Shown: positions 45,831 to 53,724 of the stretch, in pieces
How positions within the stretch are numbered: position 1 is the stretch's first letter
Layout: each line of letters begins with the position of its first letter
Source of the DNA: Planctomycetota bacterium
GTDB lineage: Bacteria > Planctomycetota > UBA8742 > UBA2392
Assembly (NCBI GenBank): GCA_015075515.1
Contig: JABTUE010000002.1
Span: 372,001-436,000, forward strand
Length of the DNA: 64,000 bases
Direction: 5' to 3'
The notes under the pieces: model-generated
Told to the model about the DNA's origin: nothing
The model's database searches: none
The model's input: only the letters and a program-made list of their open reading frames with translations
Program-made: the position numbers and the translations under genes

Positions 45831-48043
45831 ACACCTTTCACGACAACCTGCTGGACAGCGACCTGGACGAAATCCTGTCCGGCCGGGGTGCGCCCGACCT
45901 GACGGCCCGGGCATTGCAGAAACTGGCCGCCGGCACGCAGCCCCCCGCCGCCGAACCCGCGCGCGCAGACGCGCGGCCGGCCGTGGCGACCCCGCGCTGG
46001 CGCGCCTGGGCCCGGGCCGCGGCGGTTCTGCTGGTGCTGGGCATGGCCGGCTGGCTGCTGACACGGCCGGACACCCTGCCGCGCGGCGTGACCGCCGCCG
46101 AGGGCGCGCGCTGGCGCGTGCGGGCGGATCATGTGGAACTCAAATCGGGCTGGGTCCTGCTTTCGGACGGGGCGCCTGTTCTCGTTGTCGGCGACGGCCG
46201 CGTCGAGAACGTGAACGGGCGCACCGTGGCAGGCACCGGCATTCCGGGCGGGGATGCGCTGGACCCGCTGGCGGATCATCTTGACCTCAGCGCCCTGGAA
46301 CGAGAAGCCATGAAGAACCCCAACCGCTGGATTACGGCCGGAATGCTCGCGCTGTGCGTGCTGTCCGGCCAGGCCGTGCTCAACGGCCGGGTGATCGCCG
46401 CCGAAGAAGACACACCGCCGCCGCGCGCCCAGGACCCCAAACCGGAAGACACCAAATCCCTGCGCGCGCTGCTGGGACAGGTCGAGGGCATTGAACTGCG
46501 GGTGGCCGAAAAAGGCCTCTACTCCGGCTGGCTGACCGTCCGCGACGCGGCGCGGGTGCGGGCGATTGCCGCGGCCTTTGCCACGCATCTGGGCGAACCG
46601 AGCGCAACGCCCGCGGGCATTGACCACACCAACCAGTTTGAGCTGCGGCTGAAGGACGGCCGCGTGATCCGAGCCTCGGTGTTCACCAGGCCGGGGCGCG
46701 CCGGCCTGTGCGACATCAGGCTGCCGTCATGGGAGCGCTACCACCAGTTTGACTGCGCGCCGGATCTGGCAGCGGAACTCAAGGCCGAACTGGCGGCGGC
46801 CAGAAACCAGCCGCGCCTGCCCGTGCAGGACGCCAAAGCCATGCGCGCGCTGCTGGCGCGGGCGGTTGAGGCCACCTTTGTGGACAGCACCGACCAGGGC
46901 GCGCCGCTGCGCGGCACCATCCGCGACGCGGCGGTGCTGGCGCGGATGGCGGGGCTGCTGTGGCCGGAGGACATGGGCTTTTCCAAGACGCATCTGGCCG
47001 AACGCGATGTGTACCAACTGGCGCTGAAGCTGAACGACGGCAGCGGGCTGGGTTTTGTCGTGGGCGACTCGGGGATTTTCACACTGACCATGACGGGCGA
47101 AACCAGCGTGGAGGGGCGGATTCTGCCCGGAACATCCATGCAGGCACTGCGCGAAATGTTCACGCGGGCCGCCGACACGCGCGGCTTTGCCGTGCTGCGC
47201 CAGTGGACGGGTGAAAACAGCCGCGTCACCAGGGCCCAGACCCGGCTGGTGTACGATGACGAGGGCTGGACGGCGCTGTGGAACGAACACGCCGGGACCG
47301 CGGCACCGGCGGTGAACTTTGAGCGCGAGATCGTGCTGGCGGTGTTCGGCGGCGACAAACTCAACAGCCGAGGCTACACGGTGCGCGAGATTCTGCAGGG
47401 CGAATACCGCTATACCCTGAGGCTTGAGGAAGAACACTTCCAGACCGCGGGCCCCGACGGCGGCGGGGTGCGCTGCGCGCCGTTTGCGATGTTCGCGCTG
47501 CCGCGCACGGAAGCGGCGATCCACATGGAACTGAACGTGCAGGGCATCAAGCGCGCCGCCCCGCTGTGGCAGCCGCTGGAGGCCAAATGGAAGCCGCGTT
47601 CGGACATCAACCCGATGGTCAGCTACACCATAGACGGCACGCGTTTCGGCAGCGGCGGCTTCCCCAAAACCAAACGCCGGTTTCTGGTCGCCCGCGATGC
47701 CGCCCAGTGGCAGGAGCTGAACAACGACATCAACACCGGCCAGGACAAACTGCCGGCCGTGGACTGGGACCAATACATCGCCGTGGCCGCCACCGAGGCC
47801 GCGCCGGCTAACACGGACCAGTTTGAACTGGTGCTGGCGGGCATGAACCAGGCGCGCGTGGTGCTGCGGCTGACCACACCCGGGGCGCAGACCGAAAGCG
47901 ACAGCGAATCGCCTGGTTATGAACGCATCTGGCGCATCTGGCTGATTCCCAAACCCGACCGCGACATCGTAATTGAAACGCCGCGCTACGACGGCACAAC
48001 CGCCCCCACCGGCTGGCTGGAGACCCACACCATCCGCCGTTGA
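45827..48043 (+). CDS. Membrane protein with anti-sigma/FecR-like N-terminus and internal signal-like segment
   Basis: A 738-residue protein whose start overlaps the ECF sigma gene. Residues 1-60 form a short cytoplasmic domain (FHDNLLDSDLDEILSGRG). A membrane segment follows at about 63-80 (AAAVLLVLGMAGWLLT), then a FecR-like beta stretch (RWRVRADHVELKSGWVLLSDG). At residue 162 a methionine begins a second, signal-peptide-like segment (MKNPNRWITAGMLALCVLSG). It leads into an acidic linker and about 550 residues of a beta-rich, repeated globular region (RALLGQVEGIELRV and RALLARAVEATFVD begin two similar modules). I infer an anti-sigma regulator fused to an extracytoplasmic sensor. A frameshift or fused start is possible; the second part could also be translated from ATG 46310. 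Confidence 0.72.
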   Translation: MNTFHDNLLDSDLDEILSGRGAPDLTARALQKLAAGTQPPAAEPARADARPAVATPRWRAWARAAAVLLVLGMAGWLLTRPDTLPRGVTAAEGARWRVRADHVELKSGWVLLSDGAPVLVVGDGRVENVNGRTVAGTGIPGGDALDPLADHLDLSALEREAMKNPNRWITAGMLALCVLSGQAVLNGRVIAAEEDTPPPRAQDPKPEDTKSLRALLGQVEGIELRVAEKGLYSGWLTVRDAARVRAIAAAFATHLGEPSATPAGIDHTNQFELRLKDGRVIRASVFTRPGRAGLCDIRLPSWERYHQFDCAPDLAAELKAELAAARNQPRLPVQDAKAMRALLARAVEATFVDSTDQGAPLRGTIRDAAVLARMAGLLWPEDMGFSKTHLAERDVYQLALKLNDGSGLGFVVGDSGIFTLTMTGETSVEGRILPGTSMQALREMFTRAADTRGFAVLRQWTGENSRVTRAQTRLVYDDEGWTALWNEHAGTAAPAVNFEREIVLAVFGGDKLNSRGYTVREILQGEYRYTLRLEEEHFQTAGPDGGGVRCAPFAMFALPRTEAAIHMELNVQGIKRAAPLWQPLEAKWKPRSDINPMVSYTIDGTRFGSGGFPKTKRRFLVARDAAQWQELNNDINTGQDKLPAVDWDQYIAVAATEAAPANTDQFELVLAGMNQARVVLRLTTPGAQTESDSESPGYERIWRIWLIPKPDRDIVIETPRYDGTTAPTGWLETHTIRR

Positions 48044-48055
48044 ACCCCGCGTTTT

Positions 48056-48087
48056 GGCTCCGGCGTCCCTGGCGGGGCGCCGGAGTC
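48056..48087. terminator. Bidirectional hairpin between convergent genes
   Basis: GGCTCCGGCG (48056-48065) pairs with CGCCGGAGTC (48078-48087), with one G-T, around 12 bases. It lies between the stops at 48043 and 48086. No clear T-run follows on either strand. Confidence 0.5.
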
Positions 48088-48907
48088 ATTCCGTGTCGGG
48101 TTCGGTCGTCGAGGCCACCTGGTGCCGGAACAGCCCGGCGCCGACACAGCGGCCGGTGCGGGCGTTGATTTCAAAGATGGCGCCGGTCAGGCGGTTCCAT
48201 TCGCGGGCGACCTTCATGTGTTCGCGCGCGTCCGAGGTAAAGCGGCGCAGCACGGCCTGCATCTCGCGGCCGATCACGCCGTAGTGCGGCCCGGTCATGC
48301 CCAGATCCGTGATATAGCCTGTGCCCCGGGGCAGAACCTGCACGTCGGCGGTCTGCACGTGGGTGTGGGTGCCGAACACGGCGCTGGCCAGACCGTCCAG
48401 GTGCCAGCCCATGGCGATCTTTTCGCTGGTGGCTTCGCCGTGCATGTCCACCAGCACAACCGGTGTGCGCTTGCGCAGTTCGTTCACGGCCTCCAGAGCG
48501 GCGTGAAAGGCGTTGCGCACCTTGCAGCGTTCGCGCATGAACACGTGGCCGGCCACGTTGACCACCCCCACCAGATGTTCGCCGCACGGGTACACATGCG
48601 CGCCAAGGCCGGGCATGTCGTAATTCACCGGGCGCAGCAGCCGGGGCTCGGCGGCCAGGTACTGGCCGGTTTCGGGAAAATCCAGCGCGTGGTCGCCGCT
48701 GGTCATGACATCCACGCCGTAGGAAAGCAGCTCTATGCCTTCTTTGGCGCGGATGCCGGCGCCGTTGGTGGCGTTTTCAACGTTCACCAGCGTGAAATCC
48801 AGCCGCTGTTCGCGCCGGGCCACGGGCAGCCCCTCGCGCACGGCGCGACGACCGGGGCGGCCCACCAGATCGCCAAGGCACAGGATTCGCAGCGTGGGTT
48901 CGCTCAA
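48086..48907 (-). CDS. ymdB: YmdB-family metallophosphoesterase
   Basis: Predicted dinuclear-metal phosphodiesterase of the TIGR00282/YmdB family; B. subtilis YmdB hydrolyses 2',3'-cyclic nucleotides and affects developmental choices. It has 273 residues with the family motifs LGDLVGRPGR (metal Asp), VNVENATNG (Glu and Asn), DMHGEATSEK (His) and FGTHTHVQTAD (two His). The usual GNH motif reads SGDHALD, so the metal-bridging asparagine at residue 72 (nt 48692-48694) is aspartate. Fold and family are clear; activity with this substitution is not. It is convergent with the anti-sigma-like gene and followed upstream by comF. Confidence 0.9.
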   Translation of the reverse strand: MSEPTLRILCLGDLVGRPGRRAVREGLPVARREQRLDFTLVNVENATNGAGIRAKEGIELLSYGVDVMTSGDHALDFPETGQYLAAEPRLLRPVNYDMPGLGAHVYPCGEHLVGVVNVAGHVFMRERCKVRNAFHAALEAVNELRKRTPVVLVDMHGEATSEKIAMGWHLDGLASAVFGTHTHVQTADVQVLPRGTGYITDLGMTGPHYGVIGREMQAVLRRFTSDAREHMKVAREWNRLTGAIFEINARTGRCVGAGLFRHQVASTTEPDTE

Positions 48908-48959
48908 GCAGCCTCCGCGCGCAGCCTATCACGGCCTGACGGGAACCGGCAGACGGCGG

Positions 48960-49697
48960 TCAACGGTCGTCGTCCAGGGCCGCGCGGGCGGCCACGGCGC
49001 CGTGCACCGACGCCGCGCCGGCCTGGCGCAGTGCCGTTGCCGCGGCGGCAAACGTGGCGCCGGTGGTCAGCACGTCATCCACCAGCAGCACATGCCTGCC
49101 CGCCAGGCGAGGGGCCAGGCGCGGGCGCGCGACAAAGGCATTTTCAACGTTGCGGCGGCGCTGCAGCGGTGAAAGCCGGGCCTGGCGATCCGTGCCGCGC
49201 GCGCGGCGCAGGGCCCGGGACAGCAGCGGCTTGTTCAGGGCCCTGGCCAGCGGCCGCGCGATCAGTTCGGCCTGGTTGCAGCCGCGTTCAAAGTGCCGCA
49301 GCACATGCAGCGGCAAGGGCACGACCACATCCACGCCGGCCGCCACGCCGCGATCCAGCAGCATCTGGGCCAGAAACGCCGCCAGCGGCAGGGCGATGTC
49401 GCGGGCGTTGCCGAACTTCATGGCCTTGCACAGGCCGCGCATGGGTTCGGTGTAGCGACCGACGGCGGTGATGCCGTCGGCGCCAAAGCCGTCAGTTGCG
49501 TCGCGGCAACTGTCGCAGGAACCGACACGGCCCACGCCGGCGCCCTGGGGCGCGCCGCAGCGCGCGCAGTAATCGGACCCGCAGACTTCCAGCGCGCGCA
49601 GCACTTCGGGGGCAACCGGGCCGGGTTCGTCGGTCAGCAGCGGCCGGCCCGACACCGGGCAGTGGCGGGGCAGAAAGATGTCCAGCAGCGCCCTCAT
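48960..49697 (-). CDS. comF: ComF-family phosphoribosyltransferase-like protein
   Basis: ComF proteins act in DNA uptake in some naturally competent bacteria. The protein has 245 residues. The N-terminal zinc-binding region contains cysteine pairs (HCPVSG, YCARCGAPQG, SCDSCRD). The C-terminal half has a phosphoribosyltransferase domain with VVVPLPLHVLRHFERGCNQAE, then LSPLQRRRNVENAFVA, then the PRPP loop VLLVDDVLTTGATFAAAA. The stop is close to the ymdB gene, and the start overlaps the Nudix stop by 4 bp. No other competence gene is in the window. Confidence 0.93.
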   Translation of the reverse strand: MRALLDIFLPRHCPVSGRPLLTDEPGPVAPEVLRALEVCGSDYCARCGAPQGAGVGRVGSCDSCRDATDGFGADGITAVGRYTEPMRGLCKAMKFGNARDIALPLAAFLAQMLLDRGVAAGVDVVVPLPLHVLRHFERGCNQAELIARPLARALNKPLLSRALRRARGTDRQARLSPLQRRRNVENAFVARPRLAPRLAGRHVLLVDDVLTTGATFAAAATALRQAGAASVHGAVAARAALDDDR

Positions 49698-50191
49698 GCA
49701 TCGCCCAGATAGTTGCCGTGCGGGATGAACCCGGTGGCCACGTCGCGGGCCAGCCGTTCGGCCAGTGCTTCGGGAAAAAAGTTGCGCCCGGCCAGTTCCT
49801 TCAGCGGCACCCAGGCAAAACCGGTGCAGTGGCTGTCGGGCGTGGCGCCCATGCGCACCTCGCCGCGGCGCCGGCAGTGAAAAAAGATTTCAAGCTGGTG
49901 GGTGTCCGGCCGCAGCCCGCCATAGCGCACGCGGGCGCTGCTGCCGATCAGTTCGCGCACGTACACAATGTCGTCGGGCGTGACCTCGATGCCGATTTCT
50001 TCGCGCACTTCGCGGCGCAGGCCCTGGCCCAGCGTTTCGCCGCGGCGCACGCCGCCGCCGGGCGTGACGCACCACTGGCCCTGTTCGTCGGCCATGGTCA
50101 TGACCAGCAGCCGGCCCTCCTCGATGATCAGGGCGCGGGCGGCCACGCGGATGGCGCCGGGAACTTCGTCTTTGTGCGCGGCAGTGTCCAT
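49694..50191 (-). CDS. Nudix hydrolase
   Basis: Predicted pyrophosphohydrolase of 165 residues. The Nudix box is GGGVRRGETLGQGLRREVREEIG, matching GX5EX7REUXEEXGU, at about residues 45-67. Other parts include QWCVTPGGG before it and VRVRYGGLRPD after it. Substrate (a nucleotide sugar, an oxidised nucleotide or another NDP-linked molecule) is unknown. Start at 50191; its stop overlaps the comF start by 4 bp. Confidence 0.92.
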   Translation of the reverse strand: MDTAAHKDEVPGAIRVAARALIIEEGRLLVMTMADEQGQWCVTPGGGVRRGETLGQGLRREVREEIGIEVTPDDIVYVRELIGSSARVRYGGLRPDTHQLEIFFHCRRRGEVRMGATPDSHCTGFAWVPLKELAGRNFFPEALAERLARDVATGFIPHGNYLGDA

Positions 50192-50262
50192 GCGAAGGCC
50201 AGAGGTTAGAGGCCGGCGGGCGGGGAAACAACAACCGGCCGCATGGACACCGGCGGCTGCGG

Positions 50263-51741
50263 CTACCCCGGCTTTTCTTCAGCCAGGTGCTTGAAGTACG
50301 GCAGCAGAAACTCGCGGCCCAGGGTCTTGGCAATCGCCGTCAGCGGCACCGCCAGCAGCGCCCCGAACAGCCCGAACAGGCTGGCCATCACAAACACACC
50401 CACCAGCAGTGTCACGGGGTGCAGCTCGACCGCGTCGCCCAGCAGCTTGGGCGTCAGCACGTATTGCTCGACGGCCTGGATGGCGTGAAAGCACACGCTC
50501 ATGCCGATGATCGCGCCCACGCTGTCGCCGGCAATGCCCATCAGGATCAGGGCCGGAATCCAGCTTACGACAATGCTGGCATAGGGCATCAACACACCCA
50601 GCCCCGCCAGCATGCCCAGCAGCACGGCGTACTTCACGCCGAACAGCAGGTACATCACGGTGGTCAAGGCTCCGATGATCAGAACCACGATGATGCGCCC
50701 GCGGAAAAACGCGCGCAGCATGCCGTCAATTTCGCGGGCGATGCGCTCGATGCGTTCGCGGTGCGCGCCGGGCAGATAGGCGCGAGCCCTGGCCACCACG
50801 CCGTCGTAACCGACCATGAAGTACCAGCTGTAGATCGGAATCAGCAGCAGCCACATCAGCAGAGTGAACAACCCCGCAATGCCGGTGCCGGCCCATTCAA
50901 TGGCGCCAGCGGTCGCGTCCTGGGCCTTGGGCGCCAGGGTACGGGCGTCTTCGCGGGGCGTGGTGGCGCCAAAGCGCGTGAACCATTCGTCGGTGGAAAC
51001 CACGCCGTCGCCGTTGCGATCCATGGCGGCGTGTTCGGCGCCGGCGATTTCGGCCCTGTCCAGCACAAGGTTGCCGTCGCGGTCGGCGCGCTGGAAACCG
51101 GCCAGCAGTTCCGCGCGCGCCGTGGCCATCTGGGCACGGGCGGCGGCGCGGTCAGCGGTTTCCAGCTCGCTTTCGGCGGGGAACAGCCTGGCCAGAACCA
51201 GTTCCGAGGTGCGGCCCATCGGGTCGTCGCGCGGGTCCAGTTGCAGGCGCGCCGGCACGTGTTCGTTCCAGGCCGCGATCCATTCGTCCTGGTGGGCGCT
51301 GAAGTCGGCAAACAGCGCGCGGGCCTGTTCGGACATGCTGCGCACGTCACGGATCACGCTCAGACCCATCAACGCCACGCCGCCGGCGCCAAGAACAACA
51401 ATCAGCAGAAAGATCGTCAGCACCGACCGCGCCCGCGACCAGCCGCGCTTTTGCAGGCGAACCACCAGCGGGTTGAGAATGTAGGCCAGCGCCAGCGCCA
51501 CAATCAGCGGAATGAACACCGCCGACAGGTGCGCCCCCAGCAGCAGCGCCGCGACCACGGCGGCAATCACGATCAGCCAGCGCACGTTGCGCATGCGCAG
51601 CACGGCGCTGTAGTCGGCATCCAGCATGCGCAGCGGCGCGGGCAGGGCCGTTGCGCCGGGGGCCGGATCGCCCGACACGGGCGCGGCCGGCGCCGTCCGG
51701 GGCGGCTGGGGCTGGTGGTGCTTTTTCTTCTTTCTGGACAT
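50263..51741 (-). CDS. PerM/AI-2E-family permease with inserted EF-hand pair
   Basis: A 492-residue polytopic protein. The PerM family exports or conducts small solutes; AI-2 export has been reported for some members. N-terminal helices (LIVIAAVVAALLLGAHLSAVF; FIPLIVALALAYILNPLVV; LTIFLLIVVLGAGGVALMG) and the C-terminal helices carry family motifs such as GVLMPYASIVVSW, QAVEQYVLTPKLLGDAVELHP and TLLVGVFVMASLFGLFGALLAVP. Between the third and fourth helices lies an extracytoplasmic loop of about 150 residues that contains two EF-hand calcium loops: DRDGNLVLDRAE (220-231) and DRNGDGVVSTDE (241-252). The second is canonical. Calcium-dependent gating is inferred. A K-rich N-terminus precedes the first helix. 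Confidence 0.88.
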   Translation of the reverse strand: MSRKKKKHHQPQPPRTAPAAPVSGDPAPGATALPAPLRMLDADYSAVLRMRNVRWLIVIAAVVAALLLGAHLSAVFIPLIVALALAYILNPLVVRLQKRGWSRARSVLTIFLLIVVLGAGGVALMGLSVIRDVRSMSEQARALFADFSAHQDEWIAAWNEHVPARLQLDPRDDPMGRTSELVLARLFPAESELETADRAAARAQMATARAELLAGFQRADRDGNLVLDRAEIAGAEHAAMDRNGDGVVSTDEWFTRFGATTPREDARTLAPKAQDATAGAIEWAGTGIAGLFTLLMWLLLIPIYSWYFMVGYDGVVARARAYLPGAHRERIERIAREIDGMLRAFFRGRIIVVLIIGALTTVMYLLFGVKYAVLLGMLAGLGVLMPYASIVVSWIPALILMGIAGDSVGAIIGMSVCFHAIQAVEQYVLTPKLLGDAVELHPVTLLVGVFVMASLFGLFGALLAVPLTAIAKTLGREFLLPYFKHLAEEKPG

Positions 51742-51797
51742 GGGCCCGGCGGATTGTAGGTCCGGCCCCGCGCGCCGTCATGGGCGTACCAAAGCAA

Positions 51798-51823
51798 CCG
51801 GGGCGGCCATTTGGCCGCCCCGG
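51798..51823 (-). terminator. Hairpin after the toroid gene
   Basis: A perfect 11-bp stem (CCGGGGCGGCC / GGCCGCCCCGG) with a 4-nt loop, 21 bp past the stop at 51844 on the minus strand, followed by TTGCTTTGG. The T-run is weak. Confidence 0.6.
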
Positions 51824-51843
51824 AGAACTCCATCCGCGTCGGA

Positions 51844-53517
51844 TTACTTGTGCAGCTTCTGATAGCGGTAGTACACCTCCAGCGTCAGGCAGTTGATCGC
51901 CGTGCTGTACACGCGGCCGCCGGCCGAACCCCAGGCATCCACCGCGTCCCAGCTGCCGTGTTCGTCCAGAACGGTCTTGCTGGTCAGGTTCTTGGCCTTG
52001 TCCTTTTCGTGGTAGCCGCGCTGGCTGTCCAGCAGGGTCTTGGCCATCGGCTTTTCCCAGGTGTCCCAGGTGCTGCCGCCGACCTGGTACAGGGCCAGGC
52101 TGCAGTAGTACCACCAGTAGTAATCAATCTTCTTGTGTTCCCAGCGGGGCAGGAAGTCCTTCTCGATGCAGGTGCGGCTCAGGGCCTTGATCTTGGCATC
52201 GGTCAGGTCGGCCTTGCCCATGAACAGCATGCTCATGACGTAGATGCTGTCCATCGAGGGGTTGTTGTCGTACTCGCCGGCACTGCGCAGACGGGCGTTG
52301 TTGCTGCCGGGGCTGTCATAGCCGGTCTTGGGGTAGCCGTTGACGTCCACGGTGACCAGTTCGTACCACTTGGCCGCGTCGGCGTAGCACTTGGTGGTGT
52401 CGAACTCCAGACCCGCCATCTTGCACGACTTGAGCGCCAGCACCATCCAGCCCGTCACCGAGCTGTCGTTGTAGGTCGGGCGCACGCCGTAGCGCCAGCC
52501 CAAGCCCGGGTTCTGGGCCTGCAGCATGAACTCAACGGCCTTGTCGGCAATCGGCTTGAGAACCGCGTCGCCGCTGAGACCATAGGCCTCGGCCATGGCC
52601 ATGGCCGAAATCGCGTGGTTGTAGACGAAGTGGTCGTCTTCCTTGGGGCCGAAGCAGCCGTCGTTGGTCTGAACCTTGCGCAGGTATAGAATCGCGTTGC
52701 GGCAGGTGGTCTTGTAGTCGCCTTCCTTGTGGTCGTAGCCGGCACCCACAAAGGCCAGCAGTGCCATGCCCGTCAGGCCGATGTCGCAGGTCTGTTCCCA
52801 GCCCTTGTCGCCGTTCTTGTCGCCGACGGCAACAAACTCGATGTTGAAGGTCTTCTGGGCGCCGGCACGGGTGCTGTCGTCGCTGAAGGTGGTGGCGCTC
52901 CAGTAGCCTTCACGGTTCTGGTGGTCCTTGAGCCATTCCAGGGCCGCCTTGACGCGATCCTGGTGCGGACGGCCGCCACCGCCGCGGGCGCGACGGAAGT
53001 TGAAGCCGCCCTTGCCGCCACGGCCGCCGCCGCCGCCCGCACCGCCGCCCAGGCCCACGGCGCTGGTCGTGCTGTTACGGTTGGGGTGCGGCGACTCGTC
53101 CTTGGACGGGTCGTTGTTGGGGTTTTCCGCCAGGTCGTTGTTGGGCTTGTCGGACGGGTCTTCGTTGTTGTCGTCCTTGGCGTCCTCAACGATGCGCTCG
53201 TCCTCGGTCGGTTTTTCCTGGACGGGCTCATCCTTGGGGAATTCCACCGGCTGCTCGGGCGGCTGCTCGGGCACCGGCGGAATCGCTTCCTGTTCCACCT
53301 GGCTCTGGATCACCTGGATCTCGGTGCGATCCGGGCCCGGCGGATAAATGAAATAGGCGATCACCAGCAGAATCACGTGCAGCGCCAGCGCGATCGCCAC
53401 CCAGGGTACGGATGCGATCGCCGTCAGGTCTTCGCCCGTGTTGCCGGCAGGCTGTTCCTGCTGGTCGGCATACTGCTGGTCCGCGGGTTCTTCGTAGTAT
53501 TGCTGTTGCCCTGCCAC
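51844..53517 (-). CDS. TonB-like/alpha-alpha toroid (prenyltransferase-like) protein
   Basis: A 557-residue protein with a single N-terminal membrane helix (VPWVAIALALHVILLVIAYF). A proline- and acid-rich spacer resembles TonB (EAIPPVPEQPPEQPVEFPKD, then DKPNNDLAENPNNDPSKD) and is followed by a Gly-rich segment (GGGAGGGGGRGGKGG). The C-terminal 350 residues form an alpha-alpha toroid of the squalene-cyclase/prenyltransferase type with repeated helix-turn patterns (ALEWLKDHQNREGYWSA; GLTGMALLAFVGAGYDHKEG; SVTGWMVLALKSCKMAG; STAINCLTLEVYYRYQ). The catalytic DXDD motif of cyclases is not seen, so this is probably a binding domain in the periplasm. Related proteins are frequent in planctomycetes. 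GTG start at 53517 with GGAGG. A 28-residue ORF ends just upstream. Confidence 0.85.
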   Translation of the reverse strand: MAGQQQYYEEPADQQYADQQEQPAGNTGEDLTAIASVPWVAIALALHVILLVIAYFIYPPGPDRTEIQVIQSQVEQEAIPPVPEQPPEQPVEFPKDEPVQEKPTEDERIVEDAKDDNNEDPSDKPNNDLAENPNNDPSKDESPHPNRNSTTSAVGLGGGAGGGGGRGGKGGFNFRRARGGGGRPHQDRVKAALEWLKDHQNREGYWSATTFSDDSTRAGAQKTFNIEFVAVGDKNGDKGWEQTCDIGLTGMALLAFVGAGYDHKEGDYKTTCRNAILYLRKVQTNDGCFGPKEDDHFVYNHAISAMAMAEAYGLSGDAVLKPIADKAVEFMLQAQNPGLGWRYGVRPTYNDSSVTGWMVLALKSCKMAGLEFDTTKCYADAAKWYELVTVDVNGYPKTGYDSPGSNNARLRSAGEYDNNPSMDSIYVMSMLFMGKADLTDAKIKALSRTCIEKDFLPRWEHKKIDYYWWYYCSLALYQVGGSTWDTWEKPMAKTLLDSQRGYHEKDKAKNLTSKTVLDEHGSWDAVDAWGSAGGRVYSTAINCLTLEVYYRYQKLHK

Positions 53518-53526
53518 GGCGGCCTC

Positions 53527-53613
53527 CTATTTGGGTGCCTCGGATTCACCCACCGGGATTTCAGAAACACTGCGTTGCCACTGATAAACGGGCCAAAACC
53601 ACAGCCGGTTCAT
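53527..53613 (-). CDS. Small 28-residue ORF upstream of the toroid gene
   Basis: An ATG ORF encoding MNRLWFWPVYQW followed by a polar tail, with its TAG stop overlapping the GGAGG ribosome-binding site of the toroid gene 10 bp downstream. It is aromatic-rich and could be a leader peptide or a coupled small protein. There is no ribosome-binding site before its own ATG, and a still shorter ORF (13 codons) overlaps its start. Chance is a real alternative. Confidence 0.35.
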   Translation of the reverse strand: MNRLWFWPVYQWQRSVSEIPVGESEAPK

Positions 53614-53724
53614 TGCTTGCACGGAAAAAACGTCAGCCCGAAAGATTTCATGGTACGGCCCCAAGGGCTAAACGCAACATACGCACACCAACCATGTTGC
53701 AGCCTGTAGGCCGGAAAACTGCCG

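Noticed and set aside
51844..53517. Squalene-hopene cyclase
   Set aside because: The toroid fold is visible but the DXDD catalytic motif is not, and the protein has a TonB-like N-terminal region.
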